Source: an uncultured bacterium (GTDB taxonomy: Bacteria; Bacteroidota; Bacteroidia; Bacteroidales; Bacteroidaceae). Taken from it: 64,000 bases of DNA. A program made the position numbers and the translations under genes. The DNA lies in the NCBI GenBank assembly GCA_946188155.1, contig CAMHUC010000001.1, forward strand, positions 62,001-126,000, written 5' to 3'. The stretch's first letter is position 1, and every line of letters begins with the position of its first letter. The notes below the pieces were generated by a model. It saw only the letters and a program-made list of their open reading frames with translations, did no database searches and had not been told where the DNA came from. This document shows positions 53,233 to 60,543 of this stretch, in pieces.

Positions 53233-53607
53233 ATGGCAAAAGACAAAGACTATAAGCGACTAATCGGTACGGCCCGTTGGTTGAGGCTACGAAAGGCCAA
53301 ACTAACGGCAAACCCTACGTGCGAGAGGTGCAAGGAAAACGGCATACTAAGACCCGCTACCGAGGTACACCACGTCGTACCCGTTGAAGATGGACTAACG
53401 GTTAGGGAGAAAGAAACCCTTATGTACGATTTCCACAATTTGCGGAGTTTGTGCCACGATTGCCACGTATTGACCCATACCGAAATGGGCCGTAGTGGTA
53501 AGGCTTACGCCAAACGACACGCAAAGGAGCAGTTAGCCCGATTTGTCAAGAAATTTTCAGTATGTTTAATTTTGTTAAAAATGTTAAAGGGGGCGGGTGT
53601 TTTTTAA
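53233..53607 (+). CDS. HNH endonuclease
   Basis: 124 residues, HNH fold with paired Cys (CERCKENG, SLCHDCH) binding zinc and the catalytic EVHHVVPV and HNLRSLCHDC motifs. In phages of this organisation HNH proteins precede the terminase and assist packaging. Confidence 0.9.
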   Translation: MAKDKDYKRLIGTARWLRLRKAKLTANPTCERCKENGILRPATEVHHVVPVEDGLTVREKETLMYDFHNLRSLCHDCHVLTHTEMGRSGKAYAKRHAKEQLARFVKKFSVCLILLKMLKGAGVF

Positions 53608-53711
53608 CAGACGGGAGTAGGCGGTAAACCTCGCCCAAACCTTTCTCCATACGCGAGCCATCTTTTAGGCCGTTGGGGGGTAAGCCCGATTTACTTAGGT
53701 ACGATTTTGAT

Positions 53712-54503
53712 ATGATACGGAAGAAAAGAAGAGATAGTAAAACCGACGTTTCGGTTATGGCCGTCGAAGAGATACAACTACAGGCGTTAGACTTTGGCGA
53801 CGTTGGGTTAGAGTTGAAAGACCTTAACCTAAACTACTTTGACGTGAACGCCAAACAGAAGTATTCAGAGGAAACCCGGTATATGAAACCGAAAGTGTAT
53901 GTTAAGCCCAAAGGGTTTTACGCCTACGACAACGCCCTGAAACTTGCAAAGGAATTACGCTTAGACTTTGGAGAGAGGGCCGACGTAGTGGTTAATGGCA
54001 GTTTCATATTTGGCGACTTTATAGAAGCCTACCTGTTGGCGCAAAAGGCAATCTGCAAACGCATGATAGTTTCTACTTTGTCGCTGTCTGAAAACAACGT
54101 CGATAGTTTTCATAACCTGATGGCGAAAGGTTGGATAGAGCAGTTAGACTTAGTGATTAGCCACTATTTCTATAGCCATGAGCGATACAAGTTAATACCC
54201 TACGTCTATAAACGCCTGGACTTAGACGATAAATTTCAAATGGCCGTTGCTTTCGTACATACTAAGGTTATCGCCTTTGAGACCAAAGGAGGCCGTAAGA
54301 TAGTTATACACGGTAGCGCAAACTTACGCAGCAGCGGCAACGTAGAGGCTTTCACAATAGAGGAAAACCCGGAGTTGTTCGATTTCTACGTAGGCATCTA
54401 CGACGGTATATTAGAACGGTATGCCACCGTTAATAAGGCTTCTACCCGCCGGGAGTTATGGCATGAGATAGGAGGCGGTAAGTTAAACAAAAAAAATCCG
54501 TAG
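53712..54503 (+). CDS. PLD-like phage protein
   Basis: 263 residues from the ATG at 53712. The C-terminal half has VHTKVIAFETKGGRKIVIHG (near 182) and GSANLRSSGNVEAFTIEENP, a PLD-superfamily HxK and GSAN pattern, as in phage proteins of this kind, but only one clear HxK half is present. It may be a nuclease or DNA-binding protein; it sits between HNH and terminase. Confidence 0.65.
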   Translation: MIRKKRRDSKTDVSVMAVEEIQLQALDFGDVGLELKDLNLNYFDVNAKQKYSEETRYMKPKVYVKPKGFYAYDNALKLAKELRLDFGERADVVVNGSFIFGDFIEAYLLAQKAICKRMIVSTLSLSENNVDSFHNLMAKGWIEQLDLVISHYFYSHERYKLIPYVYKRLDLDDKFQMAVAFVHTKVIAFETKGGRKIVIHGSANLRSSGNVEAFTIEENPELFDFYVGIYDGILERYATVNKASTRRELWHEIGGGKLNKKNP

Positions 54504-54508
54504 AGCGT

Positions 54509-54625
54509 ATGAGCAATCAAACAGGAAACGGCCACACGGGAAGCAACGGCAGCGGTACGGCAGCGTCCGACCGCTACGACGATATGCCGTGGGCCGACAC
54601 TGGAGGCGGCGATTTGCCATTCTAA
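54509..54625 (+). CDS. 38-residue peptide ending in an SSB-like tail
   Basis: 38 residues, Gly/Ser-rich first half, then DRYDDMPWADTGGGDLPF. The last four residues DLPF match the DxPF C-terminal tip by which bacterial SSB recruits partner proteins. There is no OB domain. Possibly a free SSB-tail mimic or a leftover SSB C-terminus. Confidence 0.5.
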   Translation: MSNQTGNGHTGSNGSGTAASDRYDDMPWADTGGGDLPF

Positions 54626-54636
54626 GAGCCTCACGC

Positions 54637-54661
54637 GCACGGGCGCATGAGCCGCCCGTGC
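54637..54661. terminator. Hairpin after the early region
   Basis: GCACGGGCG (54637-54645) pairs with CGCCCGTGC (54653-54661), followed by TTAAAA. A weak intrinsic terminator separating replication and packaging genes. Confidence 0.6.
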
Positions 54662-54695
54662 TTAAAAAGGAAATTTTCAGCAAAAATAAAGGAAT

Positions 54696-55484
54696 ATGAC
54701 GAAACGTAAGATGAACCCTAATAGTTTGGCGAATCTTGAAAAAGGGAAATTCAAGAAAGGCCAGATAACGAACCCCAAAGGCAGACCCCGAAACCGCGTA
54801 CCTGAATACCGGGCAAAGTTAATGGGGCCTGATAAGGCAAAGGAATTTCAGGGAATCAGCCGCGACGAATATTATTCGTGGTACGAAACCCTGTTGGCAA
54901 TGGACTTAGACGAACTGAAAGCCTTAGAGAGCGACACCGAAGTACCCATGTTTGTTAAGACCTACGCCCGCGCAATGGTAGCCGACATGAACGCCGGGCG
55001 CACTACGACGGTTGATAAGATGGTAGACCGCATTAACCGACGTTCAGAGCAGAACCGGGCAAAGGAGGGCGGCAGCGTCGATTTGGCTTACGATACCGGG
55101 GCAACGGAAACAACCGAGGCCATACAGAAGCGTATCAAGTGCAAAAAAGACTATATCGTTAAGTTGCTCAAAAAACAAGGCAAATATACGGTTGAATTGT
55201 CTATGCAGGCCACCGTTACGGCGCAGTTGATGGTACGTACAGAGATATTGGCAGAGGAAATATTTAGCGACGGCCATAAAGCCGTAAACGTGGAGATTTC
55301 TCGCGAGGGTAACAGCCGGGAGAGTATCAGCCCCAAGGAAAAACTATACCTGGCCCTGACCACCCAGACGCAAAGGGCGTTAAAGGCTTTAGGCATGAAC
55401 ACCGATAGCAAAGACCGGCCCAGCAGCGGCGACGATGAATTTAGTAAGTTTATGAAAGAATTTAGTAACGATAGCGACGATTGA
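54696..55484 (+). CDS. Phage terminase small subunit (P27-like)
   Basis: 262 residues. An N-terminal basic NPKGRP segment, a helical middle, and a C-terminal P27-like part (NVEISREGNSRESISPKEKLYLALTT, ALKALGMNTDSK). It recognises phage DNA for packaging and hands it to the large subunit at 55858. Confidence 0.75.
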   Translation: MTKRKMNPNSLANLEKGKFKKGQITNPKGRPRNRVPEYRAKLMGPDKAKEFQGISRDEYYSWYETLLAMDLDELKALESDTEVPMFVKTYARAMVADMNAGRTTTVDKMVDRINRRSEQNRAKEGGSVDLAYDTGATETTEAIQKRIKCKKDYIVKLLKKQGKYTVELSMQATVTAQLMVRTEILAEEIFSDGHKAVNVEISREGNSRESISPKEKLYLALTTQTQRALKALGMNTDSKDRPSSGDDEFSKFMKEFSNDSDD

Positions 55485-55486
55485 CT

Positions 55487-55861
55487 ATGAAGAAAATATA
55501 TATTAGTGGCCCCATGAGCCATTTAGAGAGAGAAGAGTATTTGGCACGTTTCGCAAAGGCCGAGATACTACTAAGCGAAAGAGGCTACCGGGTAGTAAAT
55601 CCTACTAAGTTCCTGTTTTGCCGTTGGCCGTGGCTTTACAAGTTAGTTGGCTATAATGCCGCGTTGTGCTACGACCTTTGGCGGCTTTCGCGTTGTGAAT
55701 ACATCTACCTTTTGCCTGATTGGAAAGAGAGCCGGGGCGCAACCGTTGAAAGTTTCTTTGCATGGAAGATTGGCGTTTACCGCCTGACTGAAAAGGAGCG
55801 CAAAGAAATAGACCTGAAATTAGCCAAGTGGATAGACAAACGGGAATCTAAGCGAGTATGA
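55487..55861 (+). CDS. DUF4406 nucleoside deoxyribosyltransferase-like protein
   Basis: 124 residues from the ATG at 55487. DUF4406 family, related to nucleoside 2-deoxyribosyltransferases: KIYISGPMSHLEREEYLARF, GYRVVNPTKF, YLLPDWKESRGATVE. In phages it may act on nucleotide pools or DNA modification. Overlaps the large terminase gene by 4 bp. Confidence 0.75.
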   Translation: MKKIYISGPMSHLEREEYLARFAKAEILLSERGYRVVNPTKFLFCRWPWLYKLVGYNAALCYDLWRLSRCEYIYLLPDWKESRGATVESFFAWKIGVYRLTEKERKEIDLKLAKWIDKRESKRV

Positions 55862-57603
55862 CAGAGGAAGAGAAGATAAGGAAACGGCAGCTTAAAGCCG
55901 ACACAGCGGCAGAACTACAGGCTAACCGCGATAGTTACCTGACTAAGTACCGTTATGCGCTTTCAGATACCGACAAACGCCTTACAGAGTATGTAACGGC
56001 GGTAATCGACAACCCGGAGGCGCATAACCTGTACGAGTTATTGAAGATAAAGCGTTTTTTCCAAATGCTCGATAGATGGGATTGGAGGCCGAAGCGGGTA
56101 AAGAAGAAAATACGCCTGTACGAGAGTTTGAAGTTTAGCGGAACGTCAGGGCGCAGACGCTACCGCCTAACCACCGTGCAAGTCTTTCAGATGGCTAATA
56201 TTTTCGGCTTTGCCCGGCCCGATGGCCGTAGGCTTATCCGGGTAGTCTATATTTTTGTACCGCGAAAGTTCAGTAAAACGACCTTTGCGGCGTTTTTGGC
56301 CGTTGACGATATGCTGTTTGGTGATTATAACGCGGAAGCCTACGTAGGGGCCAACGCCTACGACCAGGCGAAAAAATGCTTTAACGAGATACGCCTAATT
56401 ATGTTCGACTTAGACCCCCGGCAAAAGCATTTCAAGATTAACCGCGAAACGGTGACGTTCAAAGACCACGCAAGGGAGAGTTTGGCGCAATGCCTTACGT
56501 CCAATGCACAGACCAAAGACGGCCTGTTTGCATCGTTGGCCATAATAGACGAATATTCACAGGCAAGAGACACGGCCAACAAGAGCGGCGCAGACCTAAA
56601 GAATACGCTTACATCGTCTATGGGGCCGCGTCGTAATCCGCTAACGGTGGTTATCACTACTGCAAGCGACGTGATAGACGGGCCTTGCTATAACGAACTG
56701 GAGGGCGTTAAAAAGGTGCTGGAGGGCGAGAGCGAAAACGACTATATGTTTGCCGACTTGTTTATGCCTGACGTTGACGATTGGGAGGGCGACCCGCAGA
56801 CGTGGGCCAAGGTGCAGCCCCATTTAGGCGTAACCATTCAGTCCGACTACTACGAAATAGAGTGGGCCAACGCCCAACTATCAGCCGAAAATATGTTGGT
56901 TTTTCGTACCAAGTTGCTTAACATCTTTACCATCAACGAAGTTAAGACGTGGTTTAGCCTTGAAGATGCTACCGCCCTGATGGGCGACTTTGATATAGAC
57001 CATGTAACCGGGCATCCTGAATGTGCCGTAGCCTTTGACCTATCCGTGCATGATGATTTCAGCGCAGTAACCTATACCGTCTACAGCAAGAAAACTAAGA
57101 AGTTCTACAGCCACACAGACTACTATTTTCCCATTGGCGCGTTAAAGGGGCATCCCAACGCAGAATTATATAAGATATGGCACGAGGCGGGCCACCTGAT
57201 ATTTACCAAGGGCAAGCGCATAGACGTTAGACGGATTGCCGACGATATACTACGGCGTACTAAGTTGGTTAAGATTATCCGTATAGGCTACGACGGCTAC
57301 AAGGCAAAGGACTTAGTAAACATCTTAGCCACCGCCGGGGCCACCGGCGTACTGATACCCTACGGCCAGACTTATGGCAATTTCAATCTACCCGTAGAAT
57401 CGTTTGAAATGCTTGCTTATGACGAACCGCCTAAGATTGTGTTTAACAACAACCCTATTAACGTCTATTGCCTGACTAATTGTGTGATAGACGAAGACAG
57501 GTTGGAAAACAAAAAGCCAATGAAGATTTCGCAGTACCGCAAAATAGACGGTACAATTACTATGCTTATGACGTTAGGGCAGCTTTATTCGTTTGAGAGG
57601 TGA
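55858..57603 (+). CDS. Phage terminase large subunit
   Basis: 581 residues. Walker A-like FVPRKFSKTTFAAFL (near 132), Walker B ASLAIIDEYSQ (near 230), coupling motif VVITTASD, and a nuclease domain with VAFDLSVHDDFSAVT (near 391). It packages DNA using ATP and cuts the concatemer. The portal would normally follow, but an island of about 4.9 kb is inserted first. Confidence 0.9.
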   Translation: MTEEEKIRKRQLKADTAAELQANRDSYLTKYRYALSDTDKRLTEYVTAVIDNPEAHNLYELLKIKRFFQMLDRWDWRPKRVKKKIRLYESLKFSGTSGRRRYRLTTVQVFQMANIFGFARPDGRRLIRVVYIFVPRKFSKTTFAAFLAVDDMLFGDYNAEAYVGANAYDQAKKCFNEIRLIMFDLDPRQKHFKINRETVTFKDHARESLAQCLTSNAQTKDGLFASLAIIDEYSQARDTANKSGADLKNTLTSSMGPRRNPLTVVITTASDVIDGPCYNELEGVKKVLEGESENDYMFADLFMPDVDDWEGDPQTWAKVQPHLGVTIQSDYYEIEWANAQLSAENMLVFRTKLLNIFTINEVKTWFSLEDATALMGDFDIDHVTGHPECAVAFDLSVHDDFSAVTYTVYSKKTKKFYSHTDYYFPIGALKGHPNAELYKIWHEAGHLIFTKGKRIDVRRIADDILRRTKLVKIIRIGYDGYKAKDLVNILATAGATGVLIPYGQTYGNFNLPVESFEMLAYDEPPKIVFNNNPINVYCLTNCVIDEDRLENKKPMKISQYRKIDGTITMLMTLGQLYSFER

Positions 57604-57607
57604 CAAA

Positions 57608-57638
57608 CCGGGGCAGCGTTACCACAACGCCACCCCGG
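57608..57638. terminator. Convergent hairpin between terminase and HU-like gene
   Basis: CCGGGG (57608-57613) pairs with CCCCGG (57633-57638) and an inner GCGTT/AACGC stem. It could end both the packaging transcript and the minus-strand HU-like gene. Confidence 0.5.
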
Positions 57639-57667
57639 CCAACAAAAGAAGCATGAAAAAAGAGCAT

Positions 57668-58120
57668 TTAATCGCCGTCGCCGTCAGTATTGGCGGTTTC
57701 GCCGTCCGGCTCGTAGTAGTTTCCGTCTCCGATATACTTGTCGGCCTCCTTGAATTTTGCATCGGCCTTGAGGTTGCGGGCGTAGAAACGCTTACCCAGA
57801 TGCAGATTAAGGCGCACGGCCTTGATGTCGTCGGCGGTAAAGTCGGCAGACGAATTTTTGCCCGCTGTCTCCAGCCCGACGCGGAAGATACCCAAATCAT
57901 CGAAGCGCACGGCCTTGCCCTCCAGCAGCATCTCGCGCAGGCAGACTTCCATCTCGATGAGTACGCCCCTGATGGTGCCCTCACTATAGACGCAGTGGTG
58001 CTTTGCCATGTGCTCTACGAACTCGTCGAACTCCATCAACTCATGCACGGCGCGACCGTACCACTTCCCATAGCAGGAAGACTTCATGTTAATGTTTTTG
58101 TACTTTTTGTAGTGAATCAT
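57668..58120 (-). CDS. HU-like DNA-binding protein (Bacteroidetes type)
   Basis: 150 residues of the HU/IHF-like group common in Bacteroidetes and their phages: CYGKWYGRAVHELMEFDEFVE, GTIRGVLIEMEVCLREML, KAVRFDDLGIFRVGLET. A Glu/Asp-rich tail follows. It should bend or coat DNA. It is on the minus strand, opposite to neighbouring packaging genes, with its own TACCTTTG promoter box (58164-58171). Confidence 0.88.
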   Translation of the reverse strand: MIHYKKYKNINMKSSCYGKWYGRAVHELMEFDEFVEHMAKHHCVYSEGTIRGVLIEMEVCLREMLLEGKAVRFDDLGIFRVGLETAGKNSSADFTADDIKAVRLNLHLGKRFYARNLKADAKFKEADKYIGDGNYYEPDGETANTDGDGD

Positions 58121-58163
58121 AACGGTGTTAGTTTATTAGGGTTTTGTGGCACTATTGCCGATG

Positions 58164-58197
58164 CAAAGGTACGCCGGGAGATTGGCGGGAATCCCGC
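58164..58197 (-). promoter_or_regulatory. HU-like gene promoter box with a palindrome
   Basis: Minus-strand TACCTTTG (58164-58171). At its -33 region lies the palindrome GCGGGAATCCCGC (58185-58197) rather than a good TTG, suggesting control by a bound regulator. Confidence 0.5.
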
Positions 58198-58246
58198 TTT
58201 TGCACCTTATGGCCTGTTATGGCTTGTTGTATGCCGTAACAAATCC

Positions 58247-58275
58247 TTTTGTCTCGCAGATTTTGAGTAACTTTG
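58247..58275 (+). promoter_or_regulatory. Weaker phage promoter for DUF4248 gene
   Basis: TAACTTTG (58268-58275) followed by CACCCGA, as at two other phage promoters. The TTTTG upstream is only 16 bp away (58247-58251), so the -33 is poor. Confidence 0.5.
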
Positions 58276-58291
58276 CACCCGATTACAGCGT

Positions 58292-58510
58292 ATGGAGAAT
58301 TTCAGAATCAGAGAATACGGACGAATGGAGTTGGCACAGATGTATTGCCACACCATCATGCCTGAATCCGCGTGGCGAAAGTTCAAGCGGTGGATGCAGC
58401 TTTACCCCGGCCTGATGCAGCGGCTTACCGCCATTGGCTACACCGACCACAGCCGCAGTTTCACGCCCGCCCAGGTACGTCTTATCGTCGAGGCTTTAGG
58501 AGAGCCGTAG
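58292..58510 (+). CDS. DUF4248 protein
   Basis: 72 residues matching DUF4248: FRIREYGRMELAQMYCHTIM, SAWRKFKRWMQLYPGLMQRL, GYTDHSRSFTPAQVRLIVEALGEP. It is commonly next to HU-like genes in Bacteroidetes; function unknown. It starts about 17 nt after the expected transcription start. Confidence 0.85.
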   Translation: MENFRIREYGRMELAQMYCHTIMPESAWRKFKRWMQLYPGLMQRLTAIGYTDHSRSFTPAQVRLIVEALGEP

Positions 58511-58511
58511 G

Positions 58512-58572
58512 AAAATCATATAGGTTTTGCCCGGTAATCATATACATTTTCGTCCAAAACCTATATGATTTT
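58512..58572. repeat. Perfect 18-bp inverted repeat with an extra inner copy
   Basis: AAAATCATATAGGTTTTG (58512-58529) pairs with 58555-58572. The 25-nt loop carries a third ATCATATA. It begins directly after the DUF4248 stop and ends 23 bp before the upstream motif of the next promoter (58595). A terminator or a cluster of three protein-binding sites are both possible. Confidence 0.8.
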
Positions 58573-58623
58573 GGCCGCTTTATTGTTAAATAGGTATAAG
58601 TAAGTAACTTTTTAAGGAAATTA

Positions 58624-58655
58624 TTTGGATAATCTAAGTAAAATCCTTAATTTTG
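58624..58655 (+). promoter_or_regulatory. Phage promoter for the paralogous small genes
   Basis: TTTG (58624-58627), 20 bp, TAATTTTG (58648-58655), then GCACCCGA. TATAAGTAAGTAACTTTTT lies at 58595-58613, 29 bp start to start before the TTTG, exactly as at 60285. Confidence 0.8.
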
Positions 58656-58684
58656 CACCCGAACATCAGAATCTTAGAATCAGT

Positions 58685-58903
58685 ATGTGCACAGTAACGG
58701 AAGAAATGGTTTTGCGTGCTAACGACCGTTTGTCGCAGAACATGAAGAAAGGGTTGCACCGTCAGGCAGTTGTCGGTGAGGGTATCGTTATGCCTGTAAA
58801 TGTGTTCGGTATGACCGTCTACCGTACAATGCCGATGGAAAGAGTTAATCAGATTTATGGCGAAGCCCGTAGAAAGGTGATGGCTGGCAATGGAAGTTTA
58901 TAA
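58685..58903 (+). CDS. small phage protein, paralogue A
   Basis: 72 residues from the ATG at 58685: MCTVTEEMVLRANDR, GEGIVMPVNVFGMTVYRTMP, ERVNQIYGEARRKV. It is paralogous to the next protein (both MC, V/R-RAN-D/E-R, PME-K/R-x-N and A-R). The start codon follows the promoter by about 25 nt. Function unknown. Confidence 0.7.
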   Translation: MCTVTEEMVLRANDRLSQNMKKGLHRQAVVGEGIVMPVNVFGMTVYRTMPMERVNQIYGEARRKVMAGNGSL

Positions 58904-58912
58904 TCGAACAAT

Positions 58913-59137
58913 ATGTGCAGAATATCATTAGAGACAGTGAGAAGAGCCAACGAGCGCACTATCAGGCGTTTGTCAGCAGGCGGGAATTTACCCAGTCGGC
59001 GGTTGGGTGATGACATTGTCGTTTCCACCCGCTATAACGGTAAGATTTTCGAGCAGAGAATACCGATGGAGAAAATAAACAGGGCTTTTGCCCACGCACA
59101 GCGGATTGCAGACAGCAAATATGGCAAAAGACTATAA
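58913..59137 (+). CDS. small phage protein, paralogue B
   Basis: 74 residues: MCRISLETVRRANERTIRRL, GDDIVVSTRYNGKIFEQRIP, EKINRAFAHAQRIADSKYGK. Paralogue of 58685; the tandem pair overlaps a membrane protein gene by 17 bp. Function unknown. Confidence 0.7.
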   Translation: MCRISLETVRRANERTIRRLSAGGNLPSRRLGDDIVVSTRYNGKIFEQRIPMEKINRAFAHAQRIADSKYGKRL

Positions 59138-59711
59138 TAACATATACAGGCTGTTGGTAAAAGACAAAAGCGATACGATAGGGCGTATCGCTTATTCGTT
59201 GTATAAGGAAGAGAAGATAGTTTGGATAAGAGCGTTCAGGGCTAAAGAGGGAAGAAAGCCGACAGACGATGAGGTGGAGAAACTGTTTCACGAGCCTCAC
59301 CGCCAAAAGGATTGCTTAGACAGATACAGGCTACACGCTGAGAGCATCCTGCAGGAGTTTACCGACGCGGCATTGGAGGAAACCACTACACAGATAGAGG
59401 CCGAATGTTACGGGAAGATAGATGAAAGGTTGAATGTGGCGTTAGCGTCATTCTCAAATCAGTGGCCCCGGCAGGAAAGCCTTGTGGCCCGATATGGTCA
59501 CGGCATAGCACAAAGCATTTTGGCCGCGATAATCCTTGCTGTTGTCATTTGGCTTTTGATTGCCGTAGTTGGCAAGTTCTCTATAGGCGACTTGCAAATA
59601 GAGTTCAAGAAGAAAGAACCGCAGACGGAGCAGGTGCAGAAACAGCCACAGAAGCATATACCAGAGTTCAGGCCCGCCCCAAAGCAGAATAACAGCAGCC
59701 GCCCCGAGTGA
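59121..59711 (+). CDS. single-span membrane protein with helical N-domain
   Basis: 196 residues from the ATG at 59121. An N-terminal helical domain (YNNIYRLLVKDKSDTIGRIA; HEPHRQKDCLDRYRLHAES), one membrane helix (SILAAIILAVVIWLLIAVV) and a charged C-terminal tail. It may be an inner-membrane exclusion or signalling protein, but this is only from its layout. Its stop lies inside the terminator hairpin. Confidence 0.65.
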   Translation: MAKDYNNIYRLLVKDKSDTIGRIAYSLYKEEKIVWIRAFRAKEGRKPTDDEVEKLFHEPHRQKDCLDRYRLHAESILQEFTDAALEETTTQIEAECYGKIDERLNVALASFSNQWPRQESLVARYGHGIAQSILAAIILAVVIWLLIAVVGKFSIGDLQIEFKKKEPQTEQVQKQPQKHIPEFRPAPKQNNSSRPE

Positions 59712-59725
59712 GGCGGCTGTTTGCG
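59696..59725 (+). terminator. Intrinsic terminator overlapping the stop codon
   Basis: CAGCCGCC (59696-59703) pairs with GGCGGCTG (59712-59719), followed by TTTGCGTT. The preceding gene's stop (59709-59711) is in the loop. Confidence 0.7.
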
Positions 59726-59773
59726 TTATTTGCGTACTGTCTTTCATCTTGCTTCACTTTATTTCATTTTTCG

Positions 59774-59804
59774 TTTGTACTTTGGTTATATTTTCGTATC
59801 TTTG
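59774..59804 (+). promoter_or_regulatory. Promoter for a 34-residue membrane peptide
   Basis: TTTG (59774-59777), 19 bp, TATCTTTG (59797-59804). The ATG at 59809 is only 4 bp after the box, so the mRNA would be leaderless or nearly so. Confidence 0.7.
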
Positions 59805-59808
59805 CGGC

Positions 59809-59913
59809 ATGAAAGCAAAGCAGTCAAAGTGGCCTGCCTTTGGTTGGCGGGAGGTAATTATTATCGTAGTGAGCGTAACCCTTAGTCAGATTGTACTGCA
59901 CTTTATCCGATAA
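59809..59913 (+). CDS. 34-residue single-span membrane peptide
   Basis: 34 residues with a basic start (MKAKQSKWPAFGWRE) and one hydrophobic segment (VIIIVVSVTLSQIVLHFIR). It has its own promoter and sits between a terminator and a convergent gene, whose 3' end overlaps by 11 bp. This is the layout of small toxic or regulatory membrane peptides; function unknown. Confidence 0.5.
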   Translation: MKAKQSKWPAFGWREVIIIVVSVTLSQIVLHFIR

Positions 59914-60229
59914 GCAGTCCGACAATGGCAGAGAGGGCGACACTGAGCACTACCAGGAGAATGTCGGCAAGCGTTTTCCTGATTTTCTCTTTGTGCTCAT
60001 TATCTTCCGCGCCCTGATACCCGCCTTTGTCGTAGAAGTCACGCCCGGCGGCTGTCATGCGTAAGTTACGCGGCCACCCGTCCAGATATTTGTCGGCGAC
60101 AAGCGAGGCCACGATGCCGAGTGTCCGATTGTCGGTAATCTGTATCGGCTTGTTACGGTAGGCCAGTTCCAGTATTTCGTCTTTCTGCTTTGCCGTATAT
60201 TTGCCCTTTTTCTTCATAAATAGTGCCAT
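59903..60229 (-). CDS. winged-helix-like protein with C-terminal membrane span
   Basis: 108 residues (a start at 60217 would give 104). The N-terminal part looks like a winged helix (TAKQKDEILELAYRNKPIQI, RNLRMTAAGRDFYDK); the end is a membrane helix (LADILLVVLSVALSAIVGLLIG). A minus-strand TAATTTTG box (60237-60244) precedes it. Possibly a membrane-tethered regulator. Confidence 0.55.
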   Translation of the reverse strand: MALFMKKKGKYTAKQKDEILELAYRNKPIQITDNRTLGIVASLVADKYLDGWPRNLRMTAAGRDFYDKGGYQGAEDNEHKEKIRKTLADILLVVLSVALSAIVGLLIG

Positions 60230-60284
60230 TTCCGGGCAAAATTACAAAAAAATGGTATAAGTAAGTAACTTTTTCCCGAAAAAA

Positions 60285-60316
60285 TTTGGTAGTTTTGGGT
60301 AAAAACCGTAATTTTG
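60285..60316 (+). promoter_or_regulatory. Phage promoter for the rha leader
   Basis: TTTG (60285-60288), 20 bp, TAATTTTG (60309-60316). TATAAGTAAGTAACTTTTT at 60256-60274 lies 29 bp start to start before the TTTG. Confidence 0.8.
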
Positions 60317-60319
60317 CGG

Positions 60320-60543
60320 CGTTCAACAATCAGATGGGCGGGCGATGAAGAGCCTGCCGGCACAGACGAGCAGGCTGTTTTTATGTCCTGACTTGCGGTA
60401 GCTACGTAACATAGATTACGGCTGTCTAACCCCGTGTGGAGCGTTAATGCGCCCACAGCCCATCTGAGGTGTTGAACGACGGGAAGTGGACAGCCGTATT
60501 TAATTTGTCCTGTTACGCCAAATACGTTCAATATTCAGATGGC
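60320..60543 (+). ncRNA. Candidate c4-like antisense RNA leader of rha
   Basis: The leader of about 220 nt holds three related elements. A (60320-60339) at the RNA 5' end and A' (60525-60542) spanning the rha start codon are similar copies. B (60458-60478) is complementary to both: 19 bp with A, and 18 bp including two G-U and one bulge with A'. B lies in the loop of a perfect 10-bp stem (60417-60426 with 60489-60498) followed by TTTAATTTG. The stem-loop with exposed antisense element, and two targets of which one covers a start codon, is the arrangement of P1/P7 c4 RNA and its antirepressor target. Function is inferred. Confidence 0.6.
60351..60383 (+). terminator. Terminator-like hairpin early in the rha leader
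   Basis: AGCCTGC (60351-60357) pairs with GCAGGCT (60370-60376), followed by GTTTTTA. If used, it would release an RNA of about 64 nt containing only element A. Confidence 0.6.

Noticed and set aside
57593..58270. Long plus-strand open frame of 225 codons
   Set aside because: It is antisense to the HU-like gene, which has a clear family match and its own promoter.
60345..60401. 18-codon leader peptide frame over the terminator hairpin
   Set aside because: Short enough to arise by chance; kept only as a possible attenuator detail.
60214..60531. 105-codon minus-strand frame across the rha leader
   Set aside because: It overlaps the promoter and structured leader; no coding signal.
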